Positions 17,454-25,251 of a stretch of 64,000 nt of DNA are shown in pieces (position 1 is the first letter of the stretch; each line of letters begins with the position of its first letter). This stretch comes from Chloroflexota bacterium. GTDB lineage: Bacteria; Chloroflexota; Dehalococcoidia; Lucifugimonadales; Australimonadaceae. The stretch is from the NCBI GenBank assembly GCA_028874795.1, contig JAPPHT010000056.1, positions 1-64,000 on the forward strand. The letters are read 5' to 3'. The position numbers and the translations under genes are program-made. The notes under the pieces were generated by a model, which was given only the letters and a program-made list of their open reading frames with translations, was not told the DNA's origin and searched no databases.

Positions 17454-19928
17454 CTACCCCGCGTCCTCCTCCTGCTCGTGGCGGTGGTAGATCTCCTCGA
17501 TCGCAACGTCCAGCTCGGCCCACTGCCGCTCCGTCGCCGACCGCAGCCGCATGTTCTGGAACGCGCCCCACACCGTCATCGCGGGCGGCACCAGCAGGAC
17601 GGAGAAGAGGAGCGAGTACGCGATGGTGATCGCCGCGGTGATGCCGAACTGCTGCATCGCGGCGAGCGGCGAGAACGCCATCACGCCGATGCCGAGCGCC
17701 GTGGTCAGCGCGGACCCGAGCAGCGCCGAGCCGGTGATCGAGAGCGTCCGGACCGCTGCCCGCTCCGGGCTGCGCAGGCGCGCGAACTCCTCCCGGTAGC
17801 GATGGATCATGTGGATGGTGTAGTCGACCCCGATGCCGATGGAGAGCGCCGTGATGATGGACGTGGTGATGGTGTACGGGATGCCAAGCAGCGCCATCGT
17901 GCCCAGCACGGATATGAGCACGAGCACCGTCGGCACGACGGCGATGACCGCCAGCGCAGGCTGGCGCACCGTCAGCCAGAAGAAGAGCGTAAGGACAACG
18001 AGGGCCGCCGCGATGGTCGTGCCGATCGATTCCGTCTGCCGGTCCCTGATCGCATCCGTAACCGCGAACGAGATGATGCTGTCGGACGTGGCCGTGAGGG
18101 CGCCGTCGTCGCCGGGCCAGACCGCCTCGACGTCCTCCTGCAAACGCTTCGACGCCCCGGGATCGCCGGTGGAGGCCGGGAACTGGAGCAGTATCGTGTC
18201 GACGCCGTCCGGGTCGTTGACCAGGTTGTGCCGCAGTGCGGGGTCGCTCGCTCCGATCCGGTCGAGGAGCTCCTGCATCAGGACGGGGTCGAGGCGCACT
18301 CCGGAGGTCGCCTCCATGAAGAGCGCCTCCAGCGCCGGGTCGTACTTGTCGCCGGGCGCTCCGCTGGCGTGGGTCCAGTCCTCCACGAGCAGTTCGTACG
18401 ATATCTGGAGAGGTCCGGCAGCCGCCGCCGGCCTGCGGCCCTCGTCCTCGAAGACGTCCCTGAGCTCGTGCAGGTTGAGGAGTGTGCGTGTCTCCGTGGC
18501 CTCCGCTCTCAGCAGCACGCTGGTGTTCTCGGTCGAGCCGCCTACGGCAGCGTCGAGCGTTGCGATGTCCTCCAGCACGGTCCCGTCGCCGGGCAGCAGG
18601 TCCCGGATGCTGAACTCCGAATGGAGGTCCCTGGCCGCGAACCCGAGCACGAGCGTCACCGCCAGCACGGCGGCGATGTAGGGTGCGGGCCTGCGGGTGA
18701 TCTGTCTCCCAAGGAACCCGGCCGTCCGGTCGATGCCGGGGAGCGCGGTCGATATGGGGCGGGCCGGCCCCAGCCTGCCGCGCGCCTCGCGCCGCCGGTC
18801 GATGATCGTCCGGCCTGCCGGGATCAGCGTCAGCATCACGATGAGGCTCATCCCAACACCCAACCCGCCGATGATGCCGAAGTCGCCGACGATCTCGACC
18901 GGAGAGAACAGGCCCACCATGAGGCTCACGATGGTGGTCACCGCCGCCAGCATCAGCGGAACGGTGACGTTCCGCAGCCCCACGCGAGCGGCGCTCGCAA
19001 CGGCCTCGCCTGCGACGCGCTGCTCCCGGTAATGCGAGACCGCCTGTATCGCGTAGTCGACCGTCAAGCCGATCACGACGATCGGCACCATCGCCGTGAG
19101 GGTGTTCGGAGGTCCGACGAGCCCCAGCCCCTTCGGTCCGAGCCAGCCCTCTATCCCCACGATCCACATGATGGAGACGAAGAGCCCCAGCAGGGTGAGC
19201 AGCAGGTCCGAGATCGAGCGCATGAAGAGCACGATCAGTCCCGCGATGAGCAGCAGCGCCAGCCCGATCAGCGGCCCCATCCCCTCGGTGCCTCTCCTGA
19301 CCTCATCCTCGATCACCACGAACGAGATGCTGCTGACGCGGAGCGGCCCATCGGACCCGGTCACCAGCTCGCTGATCCTCCGCTCAGCCTCCACCACGCG
19401 TTGGTCGGCGGTGTCGTGGAGGCGGATGCTGCCGACCGCGACCGGGGTGCCGTCAGCGTCGGTCCCCGTGAACGAGGCGAGCGTCTCCCCGATCCCGGGA
19501 ACGCCGTGTGTGGAGTCGATCTGCTCCTGTGTGACCGATTCGAAGCTGTCCACCTGGAGCGCGGACTTGACCAGCAGCGTGGGGGCGAAGAACGGAAAGC
19601 CCGGCGCCAGAATCTCCGCGACCTCCGGGTCGACGGCGACGTCGTTGAGCAGGGCGTCCATCTGGGAGAGCCCGGCGGGCGTAAGCGCATCGCCGCGGAA
19701 GAGGAGAGTCACCACCCGGACCTCGCCGGAGTCCCCGAAGAGCTCGTCGATCTCGGCCATCGCCCTGGCGACGGCGCTGTCCCTGGGAAGCGTCCCCTCA
19801 GTGTCCAGGGGAGGCTCGCGCAGGTCCGACCCCATCATCATCAGAATGGTCACGAGCAGCAGAGCGAGGAGCGTGAGCCACGGACGCGCCGTGACCAGCC
19901 GGCTCAGCCACCCGAGTACGTTGTGCAT
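17454..19928 (-). CDS. RND-superfamily (MMPL-type) membrane transporter
   Basis: 824 aa; the second possible ATG (19928) is preferred because it begins directly before the first membrane helix. Two homologous halves each contain one helix, a large extracytoplasmic domain and a five-helix block. The first block includes IGLALLLIAGLIVLFMRS and VVIGLTVDYAIQAVSHYREQ; the second includes SIGIGVDYTIHMIHRYREE. The paired G-x-D-Y motifs are typical MMPL/RND proton-relay regions. No adaptor or outer-membrane partner is nearby. Possible role is lipid or hydrophobic compound export. It sits between terminase-like genes, away from the catabolic clusters. Confidence 0.9.
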   Translation of the reverse strand: MHNVLGWLSRLVTARPWLTLLALLLVTILMMMGSDLREPPLDTEGTLPRDSAVARAMAEIDELFGDSGEVRVVTLLFRGDALTPAGLSQMDALLNDVAVDPEVAEILAPGFPFFAPTLLVKSALQVDSFESVTQEQIDSTHGVPGIGETLASFTGTDADGTPVAVGSIRLHDTADQRVVEAERRISELVTGSDGPLRVSSISFVVIEDEVRRGTEGMGPLIGLALLLIAGLIVLFMRSISDLLLTLLGLFVSIMWIVGIEGWLGPKGLGLVGPPNTLTAMVPIVVIGLTVDYAIQAVSHYREQRVAGEAVASAARVGLRNVTVPLMLAAVTTIVSLMVGLFSPVEIVGDFGIIGGLGVGMSLIVMLTLIPAGRTIIDRRREARGRLGPARPISTALPGIDRTAGFLGRQITRRPAPYIAAVLAVTLVLGFAARDLHSEFSIRDLLPGDGTVLEDIATLDAAVGGSTENTSVLLRAEATETRTLLNLHELRDVFEDEGRRPAAAAGPLQISYELLVEDWTHASGAPGDKYDPALEALFMEATSGVRLDPVLMQELLDRIGASDPALRHNLVNDPDGVDTILLQFPASTGDPGASKRLQEDVEAVWPGDDGALTATSDSIISFAVTDAIRDRQTESIGTTIAAALVVLTLFFWLTVRQPALAVIAVVPTVLVLISVLGTMALLGIPYTITTSIITALSIGIGVDYTIHMIHRYREEFARLRSPERAAVRTLSITGSALLGSALTTALGIGVMAFSPLAAMQQFGITAAITIAYSLLFSVLLVPPAMTVWGAFQNMRLRSATERQWAELDVAIEEIYHRHEQEEDAG

Positions 19929-20106
19929 ACCTACGCACCACCTCCACAGCACGCGCTCGTGCGCCGCCATGAGGCGCGGACAAGCTCAGAGGATTCTACT
20001 AGGCGATGCGCAGAGGCGTCTGCCGCCCCTCGACCGTCACCGGCAATACGCCCCACGATCAGCGGGAATGCCGTACAAGGACCTCCGCCAGATCAGGGAA
20101 ATCGTG

Positions 20107-20334
20107 TCATCTGGCCAGCAACTCGCCAACCCGGTGGTTCTTCTCCACGCTCGACCGGAAGTGCGCCATGACCGAGGGCCGGGGCTTCTGCTCCAGGCGC
20201 GCCGCGATGTAGTCGCGCATGGCGTCTTCGAGCACGGCGTTGAAGCGACGCCCCTCACTCCTCGCAAGTTCGCGCAGGGCGGCCAGAAGCTCGGGGTCGG
20301 CCCTGCTGGAGAATCTCTCGCGCTGAATCGTCAT
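20107..20334 (-). CDS. Ribbon-helix-helix protein, possible orphan antitoxin
   Basis: 75 aa from an ATG with GAGGAG upstream. The N-terminus (QRERFSSRADPELLAALREL then FNAVLEDAMRDYI) fits a ribbon-helix-helix DNA-binding fold. No toxin gene is adjacent on either side; the upstream gap is repeat DNA. It may be an orphan antitoxin or a small repressor. Confidence 0.65.
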   Translation of the reverse strand: MTIQRERFSSRADPELLAALRELARSEGRRFNAVLEDAMRDYIAARLEQKPRPSVMAHFRSSVEKNHRVGELLAR

Positions 20335-20429
20335 CACTGTCTCCTCGTGTCCCAATCGTAGCGGGCGGTCGCATGTGAGGCAATTCCGCGCGCTCGTCGG
20401 CAGCCCCACTCCATCCATCCTCAACCCGG

Positions 20430-20714
20430 TTCGCCTCACCCGCCGCGCTGCCGCGTGCCGACCCTTCGGCAGGCTCAGGACAGGCTCTCTCCCAGAGGGA
20501 GAGGTGCGTCACGGAGGGCGCCCACAAGGGACGCCCCTACACCAGGCGGCACTCCACGCCCTACCCCGCAGTCCCCGCTCCGGCCCGCACACCAGCTCCG
20601 CCCACACACAACACTCGGCTGGCTCACCCTCACCCGCCGCGCTACCGCGCGCCGACCCATTCGACAAGCTCAGGGCAGGCTCTCTCCCAGAGGGAGAGGT
20701 GATCAGACTGCACA
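20430..20714. repeat. Repeat cluster (families B and D)
   Basis: Two copies of 'ggcaggctcaggacaggctctctcccagagggagaggtg'-like sequence (near 20465 and 20660) and one 'gggcgcccacaagggacgcccctacaccaggcg' copy near 20517. No gene recognised. Its right edge is read as the C-terminal tail of the gene at 20715-21113. Confidence 0.7.
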
Positions 20715-21113
20715 CTAGTCCTCCCCCAAGGCTGCGAGATTCCCGCTTTCTCGGGAATGACGGAGAGGGGGTTGGAAGAGGGGGCGGCGCGCGGGGCAGC
20801 GGCAGGTCTTGCCAAGGTTCATGAGGTCGCCTTCGGCCCAGGCGTGGGCGATGGCCAGGACGATGCGGTCGGCATCGGGGACGCGTCCGGTCCTCGCGCA
20901 CTGGCGAAGGTAGGCGTGGACGGGGACCGGGCTCAGGACGGGGACGCTGACGGCTCCGGCGGCCTCGAAGAGATCGGCGACGTCGGGCGGGTAGTCGCCG
21001 CGCTCCGTGGCGTCGGCCCAGCGGTCGACGTAGTCCTCGGCGATGGGCCGGAGCCTGGCCTGCATCGCCAGACAGCCAAGGTAGCGCTCAATGGCCCTGA
21101 CGTTGCTTCTCAT
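20715..21113 (-). CDS. Hypothetical protein in terminase operon, repeat-derived tail
   Basis: 132 aa. The start ATG overlaps the stop of the TerS-like gene by 4 nt (ATGA at 21110-21113), so it is translationally coupled. The first 105 or so residues are helical (ARLRPIAEDYVDRWADATER, VPVLSPVPVHAYLRQCARTG) and unrecognised. The last 20 or so residues (HSRESGNLAALGED) come from a palindromic repeat, so the true C-terminus may have been lost. Confidence 0.65.
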   Translation of the reverse strand: MRSNVRAIERYLGCLAMQARLRPIAEDYVDRWADATERGDYPPDVADLFEAAGAVSVPVLSPVPVHAYLRQCARTGRVPDADRIVLAIAHAWAEGDLMNLGKTCRCPARRPLFQPPLRHSRESGNLAALGED

Positions 21114-21511
21114 CGCTGCTGCCTTATGAGGGTGATGGCGTTCTCCAGCGTGTCCATCCGGCGCCTCGTTTCGCGCTGGTCGCGGACGCTGAGCGACAGG
21201 GAGAGTGCGGTCTTCGACGCGCGATGGGCCACGTTGGGGTTGTCGCTGTCCATCAATTGCTCGATGCGGACGGCTCCCTTGAGGGCGAGGCCCTCCAACT
21301 GGGAGAACGCGAAGTCTGCGATGTTGTTGCGGATGCGCTCCAGCTCGGCGCGGAAGGCGGGCTCGTTCATCCAGCGTGTGAGGGTGCGCCTGGTTATCTG
21401 CGCGGCCTGCGCCCCACGCGTGATGTTGGGCTCGGACGCGACGTACGGAAGGGCGGCAGCCTGCCGCGGCGAAAGGGCGGTGATCCTCTCAGGTGAGACA
21501 TTGTGAGACAT
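21110..21511 (-). CDS. Terminase small-subunit-like helix-turn-helix protein
   Basis: 133 aa from ATG at 21511, with GGAGGAGG 10 nt upstream. An N-terminal helix-turn-helix is visible (ITRGAQAAQITRRTLTRWMN), followed by a helical body (FSQLEGLALKGAVRIEQLMD, VAHRASKTALSLSLSV). This layout matches phage small terminases that bind DNA and partner TerL. A TerL-like gene lies 4.8 kb downstream on the same strand, with unrelated genes between. The assignment is by style, not by an invariant motif. Confidence 0.6.
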   Translation of the reverse strand: MSHNVSPERITALSPRQAAALPYVASEPNITRGAQAAQITRRTLTRWMNEPAFRAELERIRNNIADFAFSQLEGLALKGAVRIEQLMDSDNPNVAHRASKTALSLSLSVRDQRETRRRMDTLENAITLIRQQR

Positions 21512-21736
21512 CTTGGGACATACCTCCTCCAGGGTTCGGCCCCGCGTCCGGGTGGATGCCAGGCTGTCCGGGACAGGGTACGGAGGGGAGGTTCGTTCGG
21601 GCAATGGGCGGATGTCACAGGTGCGACGAGAAGGAGGGATGGGGGGGGAGGATGAGGGGGGGAGGGGGGACAAGGAGGTCAAACGCCTATACAATGGCCA
21701 TGCCACCTTCCCGTGCTTGACGGAGGACAGGTGGCG

Positions 21737-22597
21737 ATGATCTACGCAGTATCAAAGATGAGACTGACCCTGCTCTTGAGCATCCTCTGGTTGGCCGCCA
21801 TCGGTTGCAGCGCTTCAGAGGAGGCGACACCCACGCCAACGCTGTCTCCTGCGGACGTCCAAGCAGCGTGGGAAAGCAGCGCGCCCGGTATCCCCATACC
21901 CAGCAGAGAGAGCGTCGAGTGCATGATGGAGCGCGCCAGTTTGCCGGGTGCCGCTCTCCAAGACGTGCTGGATTTGCCCTCTCGGGACACCGTGCTCCAG
22001 AGATCCGCGTCCCTCTACTACAGCTGCCTGACCGACGAGGAAGCCGGCGAGTTCTATGGCCACCTGGACCCCAGGCGCCGACCGATCTACCCGCCGTCTT
22101 TCCAAAGATGCGCAGAGGAGCGGGTGGGCTTCGAGGAGTTCTTCGAGAGCATCTCAGGGGATGAACCGGAAGGTGGGGTCTTCCCACAATGGTTCACTGA
22201 CTGCATCCCGCAGGCCGAAGGGGCGCCGCCGTATGCTGACGCACCATCGACTCTCAGCGTGATGGACCAAGAGACCATGGCATGTATGAATGAGCGCACC
22301 AATTTGCTGGGCGCCGCACCCCAAGACGTCCTGGAACTACCTGGGCAGCATCCCATGCGCCAGAGGCTCGCGGCCCTTCTGTACGCCTGCTATACGGACG
22401 AGTATGCCAGCGAGCTCTACAGTCACTTTGACCCCAGCCTCCGACCGGGCTACCCACCGTCTTTCCAGCGATGTGCGGAGGAGCAGGTCGGCTTCGAGGA
22501 GTTCCTCCGGTTCATGACCATGAGCGACCAAGAAGCGGCCAAGCTGGAAGACCTCCCTAGTTGGTTCTACGACTGCGAACACCTCATCCCTCCCTAG
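21737..22597 (+). CDS. Lipoprotein with an internal duplication
   Basis: 286 aa, preceded by GGAGG. The signal ends in LAAIGC (lipobox), then a short PTPT linker. The mature protein holds two copies of a roughly 110-residue module. Each has C-M-.-E-R, GAA-QDVL-LP, an aromatic and Cys-containing helix (YYSCLTDE / LYACYTDE), RP-YPPSFQRCAEE-VGFEEF and a terminal W-F-.-D-C. Four Cys per module are conserved, suggesting disulfides. Probably surface-exposed; function unknown. Confidence 0.75.
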   Translation: MIYAVSKMRLTLLLSILWLAAIGCSASEEATPTPTLSPADVQAAWESSAPGIPIPSRESVECMMERASLPGAALQDVLDLPSRDTVLQRSASLYYSCLTDEEAGEFYGHLDPRRRPIYPPSFQRCAEERVGFEEFFESISGDEPEGGVFPQWFTDCIPQAEGAPPYADAPSTLSVMDQETMACMNERTNLLGAAPQDVLELPGQHPMRQRLAALLYACYTDEYASELYSHFDPSLRPGYPPSFQRCAEEQVGFEEFLRFMTMSDQEAAKLEDLPSWFYDCEHLIPP

Positions 22598-22752
22598 CCT
22601 TGTTGAATGCCTGCGGAGAGGGGCAAGACGCCGGGTGTGCGCAGGCTGTCAATGACATGACAGGCATCGGAGGTTCGGTCCCATGCCACGGGCAGATGTC
22701 GCAAGCAGACCATCCACAGGGATGGACAGGATGGAAACATGACACGAGGCTC

Positions 22753-22783
22753 TTGACAGGGCGGAAGACGGAACTCCTATACT
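22753..22783 (+). promoter_or_regulatory. Sigma-70-like promoter
   Basis: TTGACA (22753-22758) and TATACT (22778-22783) with a 19-nt spacer, slightly long. It would drive the small genes at 22855 and 23176. Confidence 0.5.
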
Positions 22784-22854
22784 TGAACTGCGCCTACGTG
22801 ACGACAAGCCGATTACGTACGACAAGGGCGTGAAACGAAGGATTGGGGGTCGTG

Positions 22855-23118
22855 ATGAAGACCAACTCTGCTATTGGACGTGTCCACATTTTCCAGCCCG
22901 GCCCGTTCGGTTGGTGCTGCTATGACTGTAACGAGGGAGATGCGTTTGCGCTCCCCTCCCGTTCCCCAACAAAGATTGACCCCGATGGCCCCAACGCATT
23001 GCCCTCCCAAAGGGATTCGGCGAACCTGCCATCGCTGGGCCACACGCGGCTGCTTCCCCGCGCAGCGATAGCTTCTGGCTTACAGATGCCGGAAGGTTCG
23101 CTTCCCATGGCCGGGTAG
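22855..23118 (+). CDS. Possible small hypothetical protein
   Basis: 87 aa from ATG, with a Cys cluster (WCCYDCNE) near the N-terminus and a Pro/Ser-rich remainder. The ribosome site is weak and the composition is poor evidence for coding. It is listed because a promoter-like sequence lies upstream and the next gene follows closely. It may be spurious. Confidence 0.3.
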   Translation: MKTNSAIGRVHIFQPGPFGWCCYDCNEGDAFALPSRSPTKIDPDGPNALPSQRDSANLPSLGHTRLLPRAAIASGLQMPEGSLPMAG

Positions 23119-23175
23119 CAGCGTTAATTCGCAGGCGGTCTGGCTACAGACGCCTGGGTATGCAAGGAGAGAGAC

Positions 23176-23682
23176 GTGAAGCTTGGAAACTACCACATCA
23201 TCCCCATTCTGAATCAGTATTCGGTACGCCAGGTGCCATGCTATGAGACCGGGCGTTACCACCGACACAAGACCCATGAAGAGGAGTACACCACCGCACT
23301 CTGCGGCAAGGAAGTCGTAAGAGGGCGGGACGAGTCCTGTTCGGTAGGAATTGCGAATCCAAATTGGGACAAGGACTGGTGCCCTGCGTGTCTATCCGAA
23401 GCCCCTTGGGGAGACGGAGCCGCCACGATCCTCAAAGAACGCGGATTGCTCCCACTAGAGTGGACGAGGGAACACCTGACCTTGCGGCATGTGGGATGTC
23501 GCCACTGCGGGTTCTATGCCGGAGTAGTTCCCAGCATGCTCTATGTGGCCTCCTATGGGGACGACGGCACCAAACTGTCGGGGGAGTTCTTGTCTGCCGA
23601 TGGGTGGCCCGGGAACGATATCCGCACTGCTGTCGCATGGGTTCGCAATACGGTTCGCCAACACGAATTGGCAGCGCATTAG
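23176..23682 (+). CDS. Hypothetical protein with two CxxC pairs
   Basis: 168 aa from GTG, chosen because AAGGAG (23164-23169) sits 6 nt upstream. Two Cys pairs, DWCPACLSE (about 73-81) and GCRHCGFY (about 107-114), could form a zinc-binding treble or ribbon. Composition is less GC-biased than the catabolic genes. No family recognised. Confidence 0.6.
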   Translation: MKLGNYHIIPILNQYSVRQVPCYETGRYHRHKTHEEEYTTALCGKEVVRGRDESCSVGIANPNWDKDWCPACLSEAPWGDGAATILKERGLLPLEWTREHLTLRHVGCRHCGFYAGVVPSMLYVASYGDDGTKLSGEFLSADGWPGNDIRTAVAWVRNTVRQHELAAH

Positions 23683-23699
23683 GACTTGCGACTGGGTGA

Positions 23700-23985
23700 G
23701 CAGGCAACCTGAGGATTCCTCGACTGCGCTGCGCCCCGTTGGGAATGACACGGGCAAGGGCGCCCGCAAGGGACGCCCCTACACCAGGCGACAGGGCTGC
23801 GGGGTTTCTGCCTTCGTAGGAACGACGGCGGGGCATCCCCATCCTAACCTTCCCCCATCAAGGGGGAAGGGAACCAAACAGGGCGCCCACGAGGGACGCC
23901 CCTACACCGAACACGTCATCCCTACCCGCCACCACCGCGTGACCTACGGGCACTCTGGATTCCAGCTTTCGCTGGAATGACAGCC
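23700..23985. repeat. Repeat-filled intergenic gap
   Basis: It contains 'gaggattcctcgactgcgctgcg...gggaatgaca' (family C), two 'gggcgccc(g/a)c(a/g)agggacgcccctaca' copies (family D, about 23758 and 23882), a 'cccccatcaagggggaaggg' hairpin and a 'ggattccagctttcgctggaatgac' palindrome at 23957-23982. No gene seen. Confidence 0.75.
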
Positions 23986-23991
23986 GCTGCC

Positions 23992-24663
23992 CTACCCTGC
24001 CCCTTGGACGCCCGTGACGGCGGCGCGGCAGCACTGCTCATCCTGTTCGGGCGTGCCGCCCGCGACGCCGATCGCGCCGACGATGTAGGGCCTGCCGATG
24101 GGGATGGCGCCCGCCCCGGCGACGAGCCGCGCGGGGTCCAGCGATCCGGGGGCCCGCTCGAGGGAGCGCTCGTTGACCTGCGACGTGGGGAGGACGAAGC
24201 CGGCGGCGGTGTACGCTCGTTTGGCGGCGGTCTCGGCCTTGGCGGGTTCGTCGGAGGCCGCAGGGGAGGAGGCGACTGGCTCGCCGCGCTCGTCCACCAC
24301 GACGACGCTCACGTCGAGGCCGATCTCGCCCGCGCGGGCCAGGGCCGCCCGGATGAGCTGCTCGGCCCACTCGACGGAGACGGCAGGCGTGTCCTTCTTG
24401 GCCTCGAGGAAGAAGACGCGGTTGCGCTCGATCGAGGCCTTCCACTCCGCCGGCACCTCGTGTTCGAGATAGATGGCGTCGACAGGACAGACAAGCACGC
24501 ACTGCTCGCAGGCGATGCAGAGGGCGGGGTCGATGAAGAACTGGGGCTCGTCGTCGGTGGAGGCGATGCAGTCGACGGGACAGACCTCGACGCAGGTGCC
24601 GTCCTTCACACCGATGCACGGGTCGGTGATGACGTAGCTGGAGAAGGGGGCGTCAGAGGTCAT
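23992..24663 (-). CDS. Two-cluster ferredoxin fused to a GlcG/HbpS-like domain
   Basis: 223 aa, ATG at 24663 with GGAGG 8 nt upstream. Residues 1-75 are a 4Fe-4S ferredoxin module with two cysteine clusters (CIGVKDGTCVEVCPVDC and CIACEQCVLVCPVD). After a linker, residues about 95-220 resemble the GlcG/HbpS (DUF336) fold: AEQLIRAALARAGEIGLDVS, VVVVDERGEPVA, AKRAYTAAGF, IVGAIGVAGGTPEQDEQC. HbpS-type domains bind haem or cobalamin in some proteins. Third gene of a minus-strand operon behind two RdhA-like genes, so it could deliver electrons to a corrinoid partner. The fusion is unusual. Confidence 0.85.
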   Translation of the reverse strand: MTSDAPFSSYVITDPCIGVKDGTCVEVCPVDCIASTDDEPQFFIDPALCIACEQCVLVCPVDAIYLEHEVPAEWKASIERNRVFFLEAKKDTPAVSVEWAEQLIRAALARAGEIGLDVSVVVVDERGEPVASSPAASDEPAKAETAAKRAYTAAGFVLPTSQVNERSLERAPGSLDPARLVAGAGAIPIGRPYIVGAIGVAGGTPEQDEQCCRAAVTGVQGAG

Positions 24664-24678
24664 GCACGGGTCCTCCGG

Positions 24679-25248
24679 TCACGCCCCGGGACGGCCGGTG
24701 GGCAGCGGGAGGTCGGTCAGCACCGCATCGCCCACGTACTCGCCGCGCCCTGGTTCGAGGCCGGCTGCCTTCGCAGCGGCCGCCGAGTCCACCGGCCGTA
24801 CCGTCGCGCGGTAGCCGAGTTCCCGGATGTAGGCCGCGATGCTGAAGTTGACCGACGCCGACTCGTGCAGGACGTGCTGACCGGCCATGCCCTTCGCCTT
24901 GTCCGGGTGGTGCTCGGCGTGCACGGCGATCACGACGGTGAAGGGGAGGTCCTCGGCCAGCTCTGCCGGGTCAGGCGACGCCCCCGAGTCATCGCCCGGA
25001 CGGAGGAACGCGGTCTCCGTCCTCGCTACGCCGATGGCGCTCCCGCCCAGGAACGCGACCAGCTGGTCGAGGTCGTTCAACAGCCGGGCCGGTTCGGGCA
25101 GTTCGCTGCGCGCCGGGAAGATGCGTCCCTCCGGCGCGTGGCGTATCGCCTCGGTGATGACGTTCGCCGGGTCGGCGAGCGGCCGGTTGACAAAGGCGTC
25201 CCAGTAGGGGTCGCGCGAGCGGCGCAGCGGCCAGCGGAGGAGTCCCAT
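24679..25248 (-). CDS. RdhA-like protein lacking iron-sulfur clusters (corrinoid-domain remnant or partner)
   Basis: 189 aa, starting 3 nt after the RdhA-like stop and ending 15 nt before the ferredoxin-fusion start. Its C-terminal half parallels the nitroreductase-like corrinoid region of the upstream protein: AAYIRELGYRATV matches AGYIRELGYGVAT, AAGLEPGRGEYVGDAVLTDLPL parallels AAGLGEVGRHGML and PILTDLPL. It stops where the upstream protein continues into its 4Fe-4S motifs. Either a truncated paralogue or a separate subunit completed by the ferredoxin encoded next. Confidence 0.65.
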   Translation of the reverse strand: MGLLRWPLRRSRDPYWDAFVNRPLADPANVITEAIRHAPEGRIFPARSELPEPARLLNDLDQLVAFLGGSAIGVARTETAFLRPGDDSGASPDPAELAEDLPFTVVIAVHAEHHPDKAKGMAGQHVLHESASVNFSIAAYIRELGYRATVRPVDSAAAAKAAGLEPGRGEYVGDAVLTDLPLPTGRPGA

Positions 25249-25251
25249 CCC

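Noticed and set aside
16980-20171. A long plus-strand frame opposite the RND exporter and BrnTA
   Set aside because: High-GC antisense shadow. The minus-strand genes have clear families, whereas this frame is Arg/His-rich with no domain.
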